From contig CAMVAG010000007.1 in the NCBI GenBank assembly GCA_947165405.1, positions 1 through 24,752 of the forward strand: 24,752 nt of DNA. Reading direction: 5' to 3'. Made by a program: the position numbers and the translations under genes. Origin of the DNA: an uncultured Selenomonadales bacterium (GTDB taxonomy: Bacteria > Bacillota > Negativicutes > Selenomonadales > Selenomonadaceae). Shown piece after piece: positions 9,529 to 18,014 of the stretch (the first letter of the stretch is position 1; each line of letters opens with the position of its first letter). Under the pieces are notes generated by a model. The model ran no database searches. It was not told the origin of the DNA and was given only the letters and a program-made list of their open reading frames with translations.

Positions 9529-12500
9529 GCCAATCTTCCCTCAAAAGTGCCATTCCGACTTCATAATTTTTATCAAGCAATTTAATCAGCAACTTTTTTG
9601 CGTCCTCGTTCGACATTCGCATAACGCGCTCGGTGAGTTTGTCGTAAGCACCGCCGCTGTAATATTTGTTCTTGGTAAATTCTTCGATGATTTCTTCGAC
9701 GTAAGTGCTCGGATACCATTGATAGGCGTCGCCCGAAAGTTTTGTTTCCAGTTCGTCGCGCACTTCGTCATTGTTCTCAAGCAAAACTTTTTTGTCGCCG
9801 ATTATCGCCTCTTGAAAAGCTGACTCGATTTGATGCTCCGCTTTGATTTCTGCAAAATATGCCGGACGTTTTTTGAGATATTCTATCGCGAAAGCCACAT
9901 CTTTTTCTTCGGGCGAGGTCGCCATGATTGTTTCGAAAACTTTCTTTGCGTTTTTCTCTTCCGACTTCGGCACCAATGCCATTATCGGCGTCCGATTGGC
10001 TTTCGACCATTCTCGCGGAAATTTATTTCCCGCAACTTCACGCCACAATTTCAACAATTTATTTTTCAACTGCCCGCGCAAAAGTTCTCTTGCCTTATCG
10101 CTGAAATTTTTAAAATAATGCCCGCGTGCATCGGTAAATGAGCTGTACGGCAACGAAGCATAAATTTCGTTAAATTCCTTTTCGGTCAAGCCGTTGAATT
10201 GATACGGATATTTCATTCGCAAAGTTTCTTGCGCCCCGTTTATTGCTTTTCCGATTAATTCGGCGTTTTCGGTGAGGTGTCGCAAAAAATTTTCGTGCTT
10301 GCTTTGAGGGATGTCACCGCGCAAAACTATTTCTTTCAGCATTGACAAAAAATCTTTTATCGGCTTATGATATTCGCAGAGTATGTCACACGGCACTTTA
10401 AGATTATAACGGCAAAAATCTTTCCAAGCGAGAAGACACTTATTCAACGAATTTCCTTTTATTCCGAATGCTTGACTTGCTTCGACGATTTTAAACTCGA
10501 CGATTAAATTTCGCAATTCGTCTTGTGCGGCTTCTTTATCTTGCAGCAAAAATTTTTTTTGAGCTTTGAGGCGCGCCAAACATTCATTGACGACATCGCG
10601 GATACCGATTGCCTCTGCAGTTTTAAAGATTATGCCGCCTTCAAAATTTTTTAGGAAGTCGGTAAAAATTTTTCGGCCGTTGCCGGGCGTGAGGAAAATT
10701 TTCAAATCGTGTGATGTCTCGGAATTTTTCGCCAAGAATTGACCGGTGCTCTCCGCCAAAGTCGACACGCTGACCGCCTGCTTTGCGTTGGCCGTTTCCG
10801 CCAGCAAATATAAAAAATCTTTGTACTTGGTCTCCGCCGCGTCGATATAGCACCAGAGCGGGCAATCCAAATTTTTGAGCTTAAGCCGCAGAATTTGAGG
10901 GCTTTGTTCAAGAGAAAAATTTTCCGTTGCGTTAAAGACTTCTGACACGAAATCCATAAACTGCCGCTGATTGGGCGACATGATTTCAAGATATTTCGGG
11001 CGATAATTCCGCACGGGATTAAACGACTGCTTGAGACTTTCGCCGATACATTCCGCCAATTTTTGCGGCGACAAGACATCGCCGAGATTGCCGTCAACTC
11101 CGGTGCCGAATCTGTAGGGGTCGTTCGCGTATTCCTTCAAAAGAAAGCCCGTCAAAAATGCGTAGACGTTCAGCGGCATAAATCCGCGTTCAAGCAAAAA
11201 ATTAATTATCTCGTCGAAGGCAATGCGCGTCGTTTTATCAATTTCGGATTTAATCAGCGCGTCCAGTTCGATTTTCAATCGCGAAATGCTCAATTCGGGT
11301 GAGACTTCCCAATAATTGCCTTGCATTTGCCAAACGTCACCCAAGATAATTTTGGCGGCAGTCTTTTTCATCATCGAAAATTCTTCTTGAATGATGCCTG
11401 CCTCCGTCAGACGTTTTAAGTTTGTGGCTTGGAAAAGAGTTTCGGTAATGCCGGCGTCGTCGAACGAATGAGGATAGAGTCGGCGAACGTTATCGGTCAT
11501 CTCATCCTTGATTTGGTCTGCGCTTTGGCAAGAGGTGCCTGTGCGTTCGCCGTCAAGATTTTTCGTCGCGGGATAGTAGACGAAGGCTCCCATTGCAAAC
11601 GAATCGCGCCACTCTCTCAAACAGTCTTCGGCATTGCTTTTCATTTTGTCGGCCAAGTCGTTATCATTGCCGCGCCAAAATTTTTCATTGGCCGTGCTGT
11701 CGACCCAACGACCGAAAACCTCGCTGTTTATCAGATTCGATGAAGCGTCAATAAAAACCAGTCGACGATAACGAGTGTCGGAAAGTGCCGCGCCGAGCAG
11801 TTCATAAATTTTGGTCTGTTCGTTTTCATTTCGTGCGAAACACACAACCGCTTTAATTCGATAATCAATTTTTTCTTTCGCCAGTCGCCCGATTGTCAAG
11901 TTGAAATTATCGGCGGTGACGGCGTGCAAAACATATCGCGATTTTTGCGCGGGCGTCAAAATAATTTCGTCAAGCAACTTTGCGTTTTCGACAAGCTCGG
12001 CAGTCCGCACACGTTCGGCGATTGATTTTTGCAAGCGTTCGATTTCTGCCAAGTCGCCGCTCAAAGTCATTGCCGCGAAAGTCTCAACCTTATCTGGTCG
12101 CTTGAATAAAATTTCTTTCCGAACCAAATCATTTGCGATGTTGATGACTCGTCCGTTTTCCATTGCCTCGACGCCGGCAAAAGCCAACTCAAGATTTTTT
12201 TTCGTGGGCTTGAAAATTTCAACAGTCCCGTGAGATTCTTGGTCGACGGCTTGGAAAAATAAAACCGTCTTCAAAACGGCTTGCTCTTCAAGATTGAGTT
12301 TGTCCTTGTTGAGCGCGTAAGAATCGAGAATCGTTCTGACAGAGGGTTTTAAATTCATGCGCCCGACGCTTGAGCCGTGTTCGTCGGTACCGCTCTCATA
12401 AAAAAAATTCCACAGATAATCCGCCGTCAAAAGGTCGCCGTCTTCGGGGCTCTTCGACGCGATAAAATCTTGGAAAGCTTTGACCTTAGGGTCATTGTTT

Positions 12501-13720
12501 TTTATGAAATTGAAAATGCTCCGCTGATTGGACGCGAAATAGACCGCAAGATTTTTCAGCAAAACGGCGGTCACGGGATGAATCGGCAAAATATCGGTAA
12601 GAATTTTTTCATCGCGGATTTTGGCGAACTCCATTATAACACGACGCGGCTCGGCAGTCCTTTCCCGCAAGGCGGCGGAGATGTGATACCAGTCGTTCTT
12701 GGCGACTTCCTTGACTTTCAAAGCGTGCCCGACAAGTTCGAGAGCAATGTTATCGGGCATGGTTATGTTTCTGTGATTGAATCTGTCGCTGATTGCGCGG
12801 AAAGCCTGCCCGCCGTTTTCGGCAAGACTTTCAAATTCATGAGTGGCAATCACCAGATAGAAAGGCGCAATGTTCGACAGCTCCGCCAAGTGTTGAAACT
12901 CGTCGAAGTTATTCCGATTGTTGTTAAAGAATTTGGAGAACTCGTCCCAGAAAAGCACCATTGCTTTTAAATTATTTTCGGCGATGACTTCGGTTATCCA
13001 ATCAATCAAATCGTTCATGCCGATATTAAAAGCGCGAATCCCTTCACGTTCACCGAGCTTCAAAATTTCTTCGACGAGCTGCGAAACTTCCAGCCGGGAA
13101 TTTTTCAGGCGTTCGACAATTTCTTCCGCACTTCTGTTCCCTAAAGTCAGCGACATTCTGTATTCGGGCTTTTTTATTTTTGCACGGAACATTTCAAGGT
13201 TCGCAGAGTCTGCCTCAAGCCAATTCGCAATTCGTCCGCGAAGAGTTTTTGCTCCGTCGAATTTGTAGCCGCCCTTCTGCAAGGAGGCAGTCAAGGTCTC
13301 GAAAACCGCGAAGATTAATTTTTGCGTTGAAGTTATATCGCCCGTTGCATATCGATAAGCTGTTACGACTCCGCCGCGACGAATCGCCCGAAGCCGTTCA
13401 CGCAAATCGATTTCGTCACGCAAATTATTGTATTCGTTAAAATAAGCGTCGAATTCTTCTTCGGAACACTCCAAAAGATTTTGCATCATCCAAAGAATAC
13501 GCGACTTGCCCGTCCCGTAAGAGCCTTCAATCCATAAACTTTTTTTCTCCGAACGCGACAAAGTTCTTTCCGCCGTCTTCAAAATTTCAACAATGGCGTT
13601 ATGCGGGAAAGTGTTTTGCCATTTGTTTTTCGGGTCTTTGATTGAGCTCTCGTTGATTTCGGGATAATAGCCCTCGTCGATAACAAAAAACTCGGCGTAC
13701 TTATTGGTATCGTATGCCAA
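9515..13720 (-). CDS. BrxC/PglY-like large P-loop ATPase
   Basis: This ~1401-aa ATPase carries Walker A GSYGTGKS near residues 66-73 and Walker B VLFWDE near 254-260, followed by a sensor-like segment LVIATHEFE near 290-300. The AAA+-like domain is at the N-terminus and the long remainder is helical without recognised motifs, the arrangement of BrxC/PglY proteins of BREX systems (~1100-1250 aa; this one is longer). The neighbouring PglZ supports that call. BrxC is an essential ATPase of BREX that oligomerises on DNA or with other BREX proteins. Start choice: GTG 13729 gives a longer frame but lies inside the Shine-Dalgarno. TTG 13720 has GAGGTGA (13732-13726) five bases upstream, the same arrangement as at larE, so I prefer TTG. 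The gene starts 11 nt (or 2 nt with GTG) after the stop of the preceding gene and overlaps pglZ by 14 nt. A DUF499-type or other large defence ATPase is the alternative; its Walker A context does not look like DUF499. Confidence 0.72.
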   Translation of the reverse strand: MAYDTNKYAEFFVIDEGYYPEINESSIKDPKNKWQNTFPHNAIVEILKTAERTLSRSEKKSLWIEGSYGTGKSRILWMMQNLLECSEEEFDAYFNEYNNLRDEIDLRERLRAIRRGGVVTAYRYATGDITSTQKLIFAVFETLTASLQKGGYKFDGAKTLRGRIANWLEADSANLEMFRAKIKKPEYRMSLTLGNRSAEEIVERLKNSRLEVSQLVEEILKLGEREGIRAFNIGMNDLIDWITEVIAENNLKAMVLFWDEFSKFFNNNRNNFDEFQHLAELSNIAPFYLVIATHEFESLAENGGQAFRAISDRFNHRNITMPDNIALELVGHALKVKEVAKNDWYHISAALRERTAEPRRVIMEFAKIRDEKILTDILPIHPVTAVLLKNLAVYFASNQRSIFNFIKNNDPKVKAFQDFIASKSPEDGDLLTADYLWNFFYESGTDEHGSSVGRMNLKPSVRTILDSYALNKDKLNLEEQAVLKTVLFFQAVDQESHGTVEIFKPTKKNLELAFAGVEAMENGRVINIANDLVRKEILFKRPDKVETFAAMTLSGDLAEIERLQKSIAERVRTAELVENAKLLDEIILTPAQKSRYVLHAVTADNFNLTIGRLAKEKIDYRIKAVVCFARNENEQTKIYELLGAALSDTRYRRLVFIDASSNLINSEVFGRWVDSTANEKFWRGNDNDLADKMKSNAEDCLREWRDSFAMGAFVYYPATKNLDGERTGTSCQSADQIKDEMTDNVRRLYPHSFDDAGITETLFQATNLKRLTEAGIIQEEFSMMKKTAAKIILGDVWQMQGNYWEVSPELSISRLKIELDALIKSEIDKTTRIAFDEIINFLLERGFMPLNVYAFLTGFLLKEYANDPYRFGTGVDGNLGDVLSPQKLAECIGESLKQSFNPVRNYRPKYLEIMSPNQRQFMDFVSEVFNATENFSLEQSPQILRLKLKNLDCPLWCYIDAAETKYKDFLYLLAETANAKQAVSVSTLAESTGQFLAKNSETSHDLKIFLTPGNGRKIFTDFLKNFEGGIIFKTAEAIGIRDVVNECLARLKAQKKFLLQDKEAAQDELRNLIVEFKIVEASQAFGIKGNSLNKCLLAWKDFCRYNLKVPCDILCEYHKPIKDFLSMLKEIVLRGDIPQSKHENFLRHLTENAELIGKAINGAQETLRMKYPYQFNGLTEKEFNEIYASLPYSSFTDARGHYFKNFSDKARELLRGQLKNKLLKLWREVAGNKFPREWSKANRTPIMALVPKSEEKNAKKVFETIMATSPEEKDVAFAIEYLKKRPAYFAEIKAEHQIESAFQEAIIGDKKVLLENNDEVRDELETKLSGDAYQWYPSTYVEEIIEEFTKNKYYSGGAYDKLTERVMRMSNEDAKKLLIKLLDKNYEVGMALLREDWHGTD

Positions 13721-13731
13721 AACCGTCACCT

Positions 13732-14505
13732 CTAACGGTCAAATAATTTTAAAACGTCTTGTGAAGTTTTCTCGGCGACAAGCGAAATTTTTTCAAGGTC
13801 GTGCGTGAAAGTCGCGTTGATGAAGTCGGGATAATTCGTTGAAAGTCCGTTTAAAAATTGCGTCATTTCTTCGCGCTCTATGCCGAAAATTTTCGCCGGG
13901 CTCACTCCTTCAAGTTTGCTTTCACTCATCAGAAACGACAGCCGAAATTGATAACGATCGATTGCCTCCGCGAATTTATAAAGCGCGTACAAAATAATTC
14001 GCCCGTCGTCAACTTTTCCTTTTGTGCGTTTCAAAGTCGAAAGTTTTTTTCCGATACTCACGGTCGCTCCGAAATGCAATTCGGTGCCGAGCGGCGTAAG
14101 GCAAAAGCGTTTGTAGGAACTGACGATTGAGCGCGACGAACGAAACGACATGCCGTGAGCTTGAAAAATTTTTTCTGCTTCGGCGCGAGCAATTTCTTCA
14201 TCAATCGGAAAATCCTCAACGTAATGACGAACCTGCGGATTGTTGCAAACGAGATTGACGAGAATCAATCCCCAAGTCTTTGCTTGATTCCATCCGATTT
14301 TTTTTGCAAGGGCTGTAAAATCGGTCGGCGTGCGGCTTTTCCTGTCGACAAGTTCGGCGTCATAAAGGAAGCGTTTGAATTTTGATTCTTGAGCGATACT
14401 TAGATTGTTGGCGGTCAAAAAAGAATCGGGGGCAGAAAAAAAATCCCGCAACCAATCGGGTTTTGGAGCATGGTCACAAAAATTATTCAAGCTGCGTATT
14501 TTCAC
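13732..14505 (-). CDS. Stand-alone homologue of the C-terminal domain of defence-type PAPS-reductase proteins
   Basis: This 257-aa protein starts at GTG 14505, whose bases overlap the TGA of the upstream gene as GTGA (14505-14502), with GGAGG seven bases upstream. The open frame continues further upstream, but only inside the other gene. The sequence recalls the C-terminal region of the large phosphoadenosine-phosphosulfate-reductase-like proteins found in BREX type 4 and phosphorothioation loci: FKRFLYDAELV (43-53), GWNQAKTWGLILVNL (71-85), NNPQ (88-91) and, near the end, SPAKIFGIEREEM, LNGLSTNYPDFI and THDLEKISL. It has no PAPS-reductase catalytic domain and no iron-sulfur Cys cluster, so it cannot itself be a sulfur-transfer enzyme. 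The role is probably structural or DNA-binding within the operon's complex. This family link is from memory of the motifs and needs a profile search. The coupled translation with both neighbours argues for a stoichiometric complex. Confidence 0.62.
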   Translation of the reverse strand: MKIRSLNNFCDHAPKPDWLRDFFSAPDSFLTANNLSIAQESKFKRFLYDAELVDRKSRTPTDFTALAKKIGWNQAKTWGLILVNLVCNNPQVRHYVEDFPIDEEIARAEAEKIFQAHGMSFRSSRSIVSSYKRFCLTPLGTELHFGATVSIGKKLSTLKRTKGKVDDGRIILYALYKFAEAIDRYQFRLSFLMSESKLEGVSPAKIFGIEREEMTQFLNGLSTNYPDFINATFTHDLEKISLVAEKTSQDVLKLFDR

Positions 14506-15881
14506 GTTGCTGCCTCCGCCGGCAAAGTCGTTGCCCGTGAAATTATTCGTTCGCAAACGTCGTCGAAATGATTCTGCCTGTAACCTTGTTCGGACAAAAA
14601 ATTTTTGACGGCGTTTTTTTCGAGCGGAACATTTGCGTTGAGAATCGCCGCTAATTGAACGTCGAAATAATCTTTGAATTTCATTGAACGCGGATAAATC
14701 GCGCCGATGTTTGCATTCCCGGCGCATTGAGTCATGAAGCGATATTTTCGACTGTACCTGCGCAAAAAACTTTCAAGCATGAACAAATTCCACGAATAAC
14801 CTTCGACGGGCGGAAAGCCGCTGAAGCTCGTGACAGCTTTAAGCGGAATAATTTTTTCTTGAACAAAAGGCGTCAAAGCAGCGTCGATTTCGTCGATGTC
14901 AAATTTTATTCGCGTGGCTTTGACGAAAATTTTTTCCGAGACACGAACCATAATTTTTAACGCATTCGACAAAACCGTAACCTCATTACCCGACAAAAGC
15001 AAAGTATCCAAGTCGATTTCATTTCGTCGAGTCAAAATCCGCATTAATTTATTTTCGTCTGAATCTTGTATCGGGATTGGTTGATTAATCTTTCGTCCGA
15101 AAAATCTTCTGCCGCGTTTTGTGAAGGAATCCGAAAAAAATTTCTCGTGAATAATATTCAGCAAATCTTTCTTGGCAACTTCGGGATTGAGTGCAAAATT
15201 TGAAGTTAAATCATAGTCGGCGGGTTCTGCGTATCCTTTCTTGCCGATGTGGAAAAAAATTTTCTTTTTCGCTGCGCAAAGTTCCTCTTTATCAAATTGA
15301 ATTTTCGCAACAGAAACATATTTGCCGGCCGGTGTCGTCAAATATTTTTTTGTATCGGAAAGTATGAGCAAAATTTTTTCGGGCGGCACGAAGGGCAATT
15401 TCTTTTGCAAATCCTCAATCGACAAAGATTTATTTGTTACCGAGAATAATCTTGCGACCTCATATTCAAGGCGAATCATTTTGTTTGCCGAACAAAAATC
15501 TTCAAAATAATAATGACGCGAGTCATTTTCTTGCAGAATTTTTTTCAAGACTTCAGGCGAAAAAATATTTTTGCTTGAAAAAATATCCGAATATTTTTTG
15601 TAGAAAACGGAATAATAAATGATGCCGTGTCGTTCCAAAATTTCCCCAAAATGCCGAGTCAAATTTTCCGTATCATTATCGGGCGGGAAATAAAATCTTC
15701 CGCTAAGCTCAAGACCATTTACGTGAATGACGGAGGTGACGAACTCACGCGAAATAATTTCATCTGCATGGTTTGACGAATACAGCCGCAAAATTTTTCC
15801 GGTGTCGATGTAATCGTTGCGAATTCCGTTCGGGAAATTTTCTCTTATTATATCGATGACTTTTTCTATTACTGTTTGCAT
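14502..15881 (-). CDS. Unrecognised 459-aa first gene of the BREX-like operon
   Basis: I do not recognise this protein by family. It starts at ATG 15881 with GGGAGGGG about six bases upstream and is the promoter-proximal gene of the operon. It reads as a soluble alpha/beta protein made of several short modules of winged-helix type: LSIEDLQKKLPFVPPEKILLIL (~172-193 region) and LDTLLLSGNEVTVLSNALKIMV (~300-320) look like helix-turn-helix parts followed by basic beta-wings. There is a basic segment with KRGRRFFGRK near 266-275 that could touch nucleic acid. No P-loop, nuclease or methylase motif was seen. It shares a 4-nt stop/start overlap with the next gene. By context it is a DNA-recognition or scaffolding subunit of the PglZ/BrxC system, possibly with the role that BrxA, BrxB or BrxF small DNA-binding proteins have elsewhere. 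That role is inference only. Confidence 0.75.
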   Translation of the reverse strand: MQTVIEKVIDIIRENFPNGIRNDYIDTGKILRLYSSNHADEIISREFVTSVIHVNGLELSGRFYFPPDNDTENLTRHFGEILERHGIIYYSVFYKKYSDIFSSKNIFSPEVLKKILQENDSRHYYFEDFCSANKMIRLEYEVARLFSVTNKSLSIEDLQKKLPFVPPEKILLILSDTKKYLTTPAGKYVSVAKIQFDKEELCAAKKKIFFHIGKKGYAEPADYDLTSNFALNPEVAKKDLLNIIHEKFFSDSFTKRGRRFFGRKINQPIPIQDSDENKLMRILTRRNEIDLDTLLLSGNEVTVLSNALKIMVRVSEKIFVKATRIKFDIDEIDAALTPFVQEKIIPLKAVTSFSGFPPVEGYSWNLFMLESFLRRYSRKYRFMTQCAGNANIGAIYPRSMKFKDYFDVQLAAILNANVPLEKNAVKNFLSEQGYRQNHFDDVCERIISRATTLPAEAAT

Positions 15882-15958
15882 TTATCGCCCCTCCCTTGCA
15901 GAAATATTTATCGGAAACAAATCGGCAATAACTCGGATAACCATTTTTTTATTGGATT

Positions 15959-15987
15959 ATTATACGGTAAAGGCGTATATTTTGCAA
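15959..15987 (-). promoter_or_regulatory. Sigma-70-type promoter of the BREX-like operon, with an inverted repeat at the -35
   Basis: Read on the minus strand, TTGCAA (15987-15982) and a perfect TATAAT (15964-15959) are separated by 17 bases. They would start transcription near 15952, about 70 nt before ATG 15881. A perfect inverted repeat CAAGAT-TTTT-ATCTTG (15985-16000) overlaps the -35 box and could be an operator. Confidence 0.6.
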
Positions 15988-16101
15988 GATTTTTATCTTG
16001 GGCGGAAAGCAAAAAAATCCCGTCAAATGTCAAACTTTTTTAACCGAAATCATTTCTTCAAAGTCTAAAAAATATTGACCAATAAGTTTTTGTGATTTGT
16101 A

Positions 16102-16130
16102 TTGACTTTTGAAATAAAATTTTATACAAT
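16102..16130 (+). promoter_or_regulatory. Sigma-70-type promoter of the RiPP cassette
   Basis: TTGACT (16102-16107), 17 bases, TACAAT (16125-16130). Transcription would start near 16137, leaving a leader of about 155 nt before ATG 16292. It is the best promoter match on the plus strand between the two operons. Confidence 0.65.
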
Positions 16131-16291
16131 GCTAAAAATTTTAATCTGCGGATAAATTCGATATACAATTTTTCATTCAAATGCTCAAAAACATGGAGAG
16201 TATCACAAGGCATCTGTGCACCTTATTAATTTTATAAGTGATTGCAGCTTGAAACAAACGTGCGCAAGAGCAATTCGGGAGGGAATGTAAA

Positions 16292-17467
16292 ATGAATTCG
16301 AACGTTAAAAATTCGTCAATTTGGGACGTTGAAAGCTCTACAAACAGACGCACTTGCATGTTGATGGTAACTCATGCCTGTAATCTCAACTGCAGCTATT
16401 GCTATGAAAACCACAAGAAAAATGCCTATATGGATATAAACTTGGCAAAAGAAATCATTTCTCGCGAAGTCCGGTTTGTAAAGGAAAGCGATCAGTTTGA
16501 TGAGTTGCAGATAGATTTCATGGGCGGAGAACCGTTCATGAATTTTCCTTTGATAAAAGATGTCGTCGAATGGGTGGAAACCGGTGTTATTGATGTCCCG
16601 TGGATTTGTTTTGCGACAACGAACGGCACCTTGCTCACCGATGAAATCAAAGCTTGGTTGCGCGAACATAAAGACAGCATTATTTTAGGTGCGAGTTACG
16701 ACGGAAACAACCAAATGCAATCTACTAATCGCGGAACCGATAAATATAATTTAGACTTGGCTTTTTTCCATGAATTGTGGCCTCATCAAGGTTTTCATAT
16801 GACAATATCTAAGGAGACGCTCCCGACGTTGGCAGAAGGCGTCCTGTATATGCAGGAAAAAGGATATACTGTTGAGGCGTCTTTAGCGGAAGGTGTCGAC
16901 TGGACATTGAAAGACGCGCTGATATATCGTGAACAGTTGAATATTTTAAAAGAAGCTTATTTAAAAAACACCGTTCTTACTCCGTTTAACAGATTAACCA
17001 GATTCGTCAACGTCTTCGATTTTCCGGCGGCAGAAGAAGCCCAAAATAAATGGTGCGGCACGGGAAAATATATGGCTACATATGATATTGATGGTCAGAA
17101 ATATGGTTGCCACATGTTTACGCCTATAGTTTTGGGAGACAAAGCATTGTTGTCAGACGCGGTTGAATGGGATTCACCCGAGTTGACAACCGACGATTAT
17201 TGCAAACGTTGCGTGTTGAGAAATTTTTGTCCGACATGTCTGGGTTTCAATTATAAATATCGCGGAAGTCTTGCCAACAGGGATAAACGATGGTGCCCCA
17301 TGGTTCTGGCTGAAGCATTAACCGCTTGTGAATTTCAAATCGAACGTATTGCCGCTATGGATAAACTCGACAAGCAAGACGCCCAACATGGCAAAGCAGC
17401 ATTGGAATCTTGCAAAGTGCTGCAGAATCTTGACATAGAAAAAAGCCAAAGCCCGTACACAATTTGA
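16292..17467 (+). CDS. Radical SAM/SPASM peptide maturase for a Cys-repeat RiPP
   Basis: This 391-aa enzyme would modify the Cys-rich precursor encoded downstream. The radical SAM motif CNLNCSYC gives Cys30, Cys34 and Cys37 for the SAM-binding 4Fe-4S cluster, with GGEP at 78-81. The C-terminal SPASM-type region has Cys255, Cys273, Cys304, Cys307, Cys313, Cys316 and Cys335 (plus Cys346), enough for two auxiliary clusters. The nearest families I recall are maturases of Cys-rich clostridial peptides (CcpM-like) and of CXXX-repeat or SCIFF peptides, which make thioether links from Cys sulfur to a carbon of another residue. Only ~25 residues precede the first Cys, so there is no N-terminal RRE leader-binding domain, and no separate RRE gene is nearby; leader recognition must use something else. 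The start ATG 16292 has GGGAGGGA seven bases upstream. The exact ring chemistry cannot be read from sequence. Confidence 0.9.
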   Translation: MNSNVKNSSIWDVESSTNRRTCMLMVTHACNLNCSYCYENHKKNAYMDINLAKEIISREVRFVKESDQFDELQIDFMGGEPFMNFPLIKDVVEWVETGVIDVPWICFATTNGTLLTDEIKAWLREHKDSIILGASYDGNNQMQSTNRGTDKYNLDLAFFHELWPHQGFHMTISKETLPTLAEGVLYMQEKGYTVEASLAEGVDWTLKDALIYREQLNILKEAYLKNTVLTPFNRLTRFVNVFDFPAAEEAQNKWCGTGKYMATYDIDGQKYGCHMFTPIVLGDKALLSDAVEWDSPELTTDDYCKRCVLRNFCPTCLGFNYKYRGSLANRDKRWCPMVLAEALTACEFQIERIAAMDKLDKQDAQHGKAALESCKVLQNLDIEKSQSPYTI

Positions 17468-17535
17468 ATGAGCAGAATTCTTATCCGATGCGGTCTCATA
17501 ATTCCAACTTCGCGGCATCGATAGATTTCTAATAA

Positions 17536-17610
17536 TTATACTCGGCGACAGCAGCTTTCTCGTTGCGTTAAAACACTTTTGCAAATCCGGGTCGGTGCCG
17601 TCGAGTATAA
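17536..17610 (+). promoter_or_regulatory. Long-range stem bracketing the region before the RiPP precursor
   Basis: TTATACTCG (17536-17544) is perfectly complementary to CGAGTATAA (17602-17610), with 57 nt between. The second arm ends two bases before the AAAGGAG Shine-Dalgarno of the precursor. It may set mRNA stability or processing that favours the precursor over the maturase. The pairing is seen; the role is inferred. Confidence 0.35.
17556..17573 (+). repeat. Near-identical intergenic repeat, copy 1
   Basis: TTTCTCGTTGCGTTAAAA here differs by one base from TTTCTCGTTACGTTAAAA at 18012-18029. The two copies lie on either side of the precursor gene, one in each intergenic gap of the RiPP cassette. 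Confidence 0.6.
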
Positions 17611-17629
17611 AGAAAGGAGAAAAATCAGC

Positions 17630-17830
17630 ATGAAAGTGAACGTGAACGCTCTTAGAGCACTGGAACTCAAGTTAGATGAGTACAGCAAAATTAACGGTTC
17701 AATCGCTAAGCATGACTCATCAAACACAAACTGCGTAGCTTGCGACGGAAGTTGCCGCGGGGATTGCGTCCCCAGTTGCTATGGCAGTTGCAAAACCTCA
17801 TGTAGCGGCAGCTGCTACGGCAACAGATAA
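17630..17830 (+). CDS. RiPP precursor peptide with eight Cys in CXXX periodicity
   Basis: This is a 66-aa precursor. Residues 1-34 form a leader with a charged helix (LRALELKLDEYSK) and no double-Gly site, no NHLP-type leader and no signal peptide. Residues 35-66 hold Cys35, 38, 42, 46, 50, 54, 58 and 62: after the first pair every Cys is exactly four residues from the next, with Gly, Ser and Asp or Lys in between (units such as CYGS, CKTS, CSGS) and a terminal CYGNR. Such periodic Cys peptides next to a radical SAM/SPASM enzyme are known as targets for thioether formation (SCIFF and CXXX-repeat classes). The Ser before most Cys could be the acceptor. ATG 17630 has AAAGGAG ten bases upstream. 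The gene lies 162 nt after the maturase and is followed by a terminator-like hairpin, an arrangement that would give more precursor mRNA than enzyme mRNA. Confidence 0.9.
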   Translation: MKVNVNALRALELKLDEYSKINGSIAKHDSSNTNCVACDGSCRGDCVPSCYGSCKTSCSGSCYGNR

Positions 17831-17976
17831 GACATAGCTCGTTAAATACAAATGATTACACGGGTTATGACGAAAGTTGCCTTTGGGATTACGCGGGTGG
17901 ATATAAACTCGGACATGGCGACCACCATAGACTTTTCCCATTAATGAGGTTTTCGACATCGAATGATTTAGTAAAG

Positions 17977-18014
17977 AACGGTGTGGTAGTCTTACATGTA
18001 GCCGCACCGTTTTT
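17977..18014 (+). terminator. Terminator or attenuator after the RiPP precursor
   Basis: AACGGTGTGG (17977-17986) pairs with CCGCACCGTT (18002-18011) with one G-U, and the descending arm runs into TTTTT (18010-18014). The U run is short, so partial read-through into the clpP-like and ABC genes is likely, which fits a cassette that needs excess precursor. Confidence 0.65.

Larger units (their letters stand above)
15882..16291. other. Divergent intergenic region between the BREX-like operon and the RiPP cassette
   Basis: This A/T-rich 410-nt stretch has no supported gene. It holds the two divergent promoters listed separately, the inverted repeat 15985-16000, and about 155 nt of untranslated leader before the maturase. 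I found no convincing riboswitch fold or small RNA gene in that leader, though its length leaves room for control by structure. Confidence 0.6.

Noticed and set aside
14506..14727. Longer form of the PAPS-tail protein starting at 14727
   Set aside because: The extra 74 codons are inside the upstream gene and read as basic low-complexity sequence. The GTGA overlap and GGAGG before 14505 mark the real start.
16137..16291. Riboswitch in the maturase leader
   Set aside because: The leader is long, but I could not find paired helices with a known aptamer core or a terminator before the gene.
17852..17944. 30-codon ATG frame downstream of the RiPP precursor
   Set aside because: It has no Shine-Dalgarno, no Cys and no resemblance to the precursor, so nothing supports translation.
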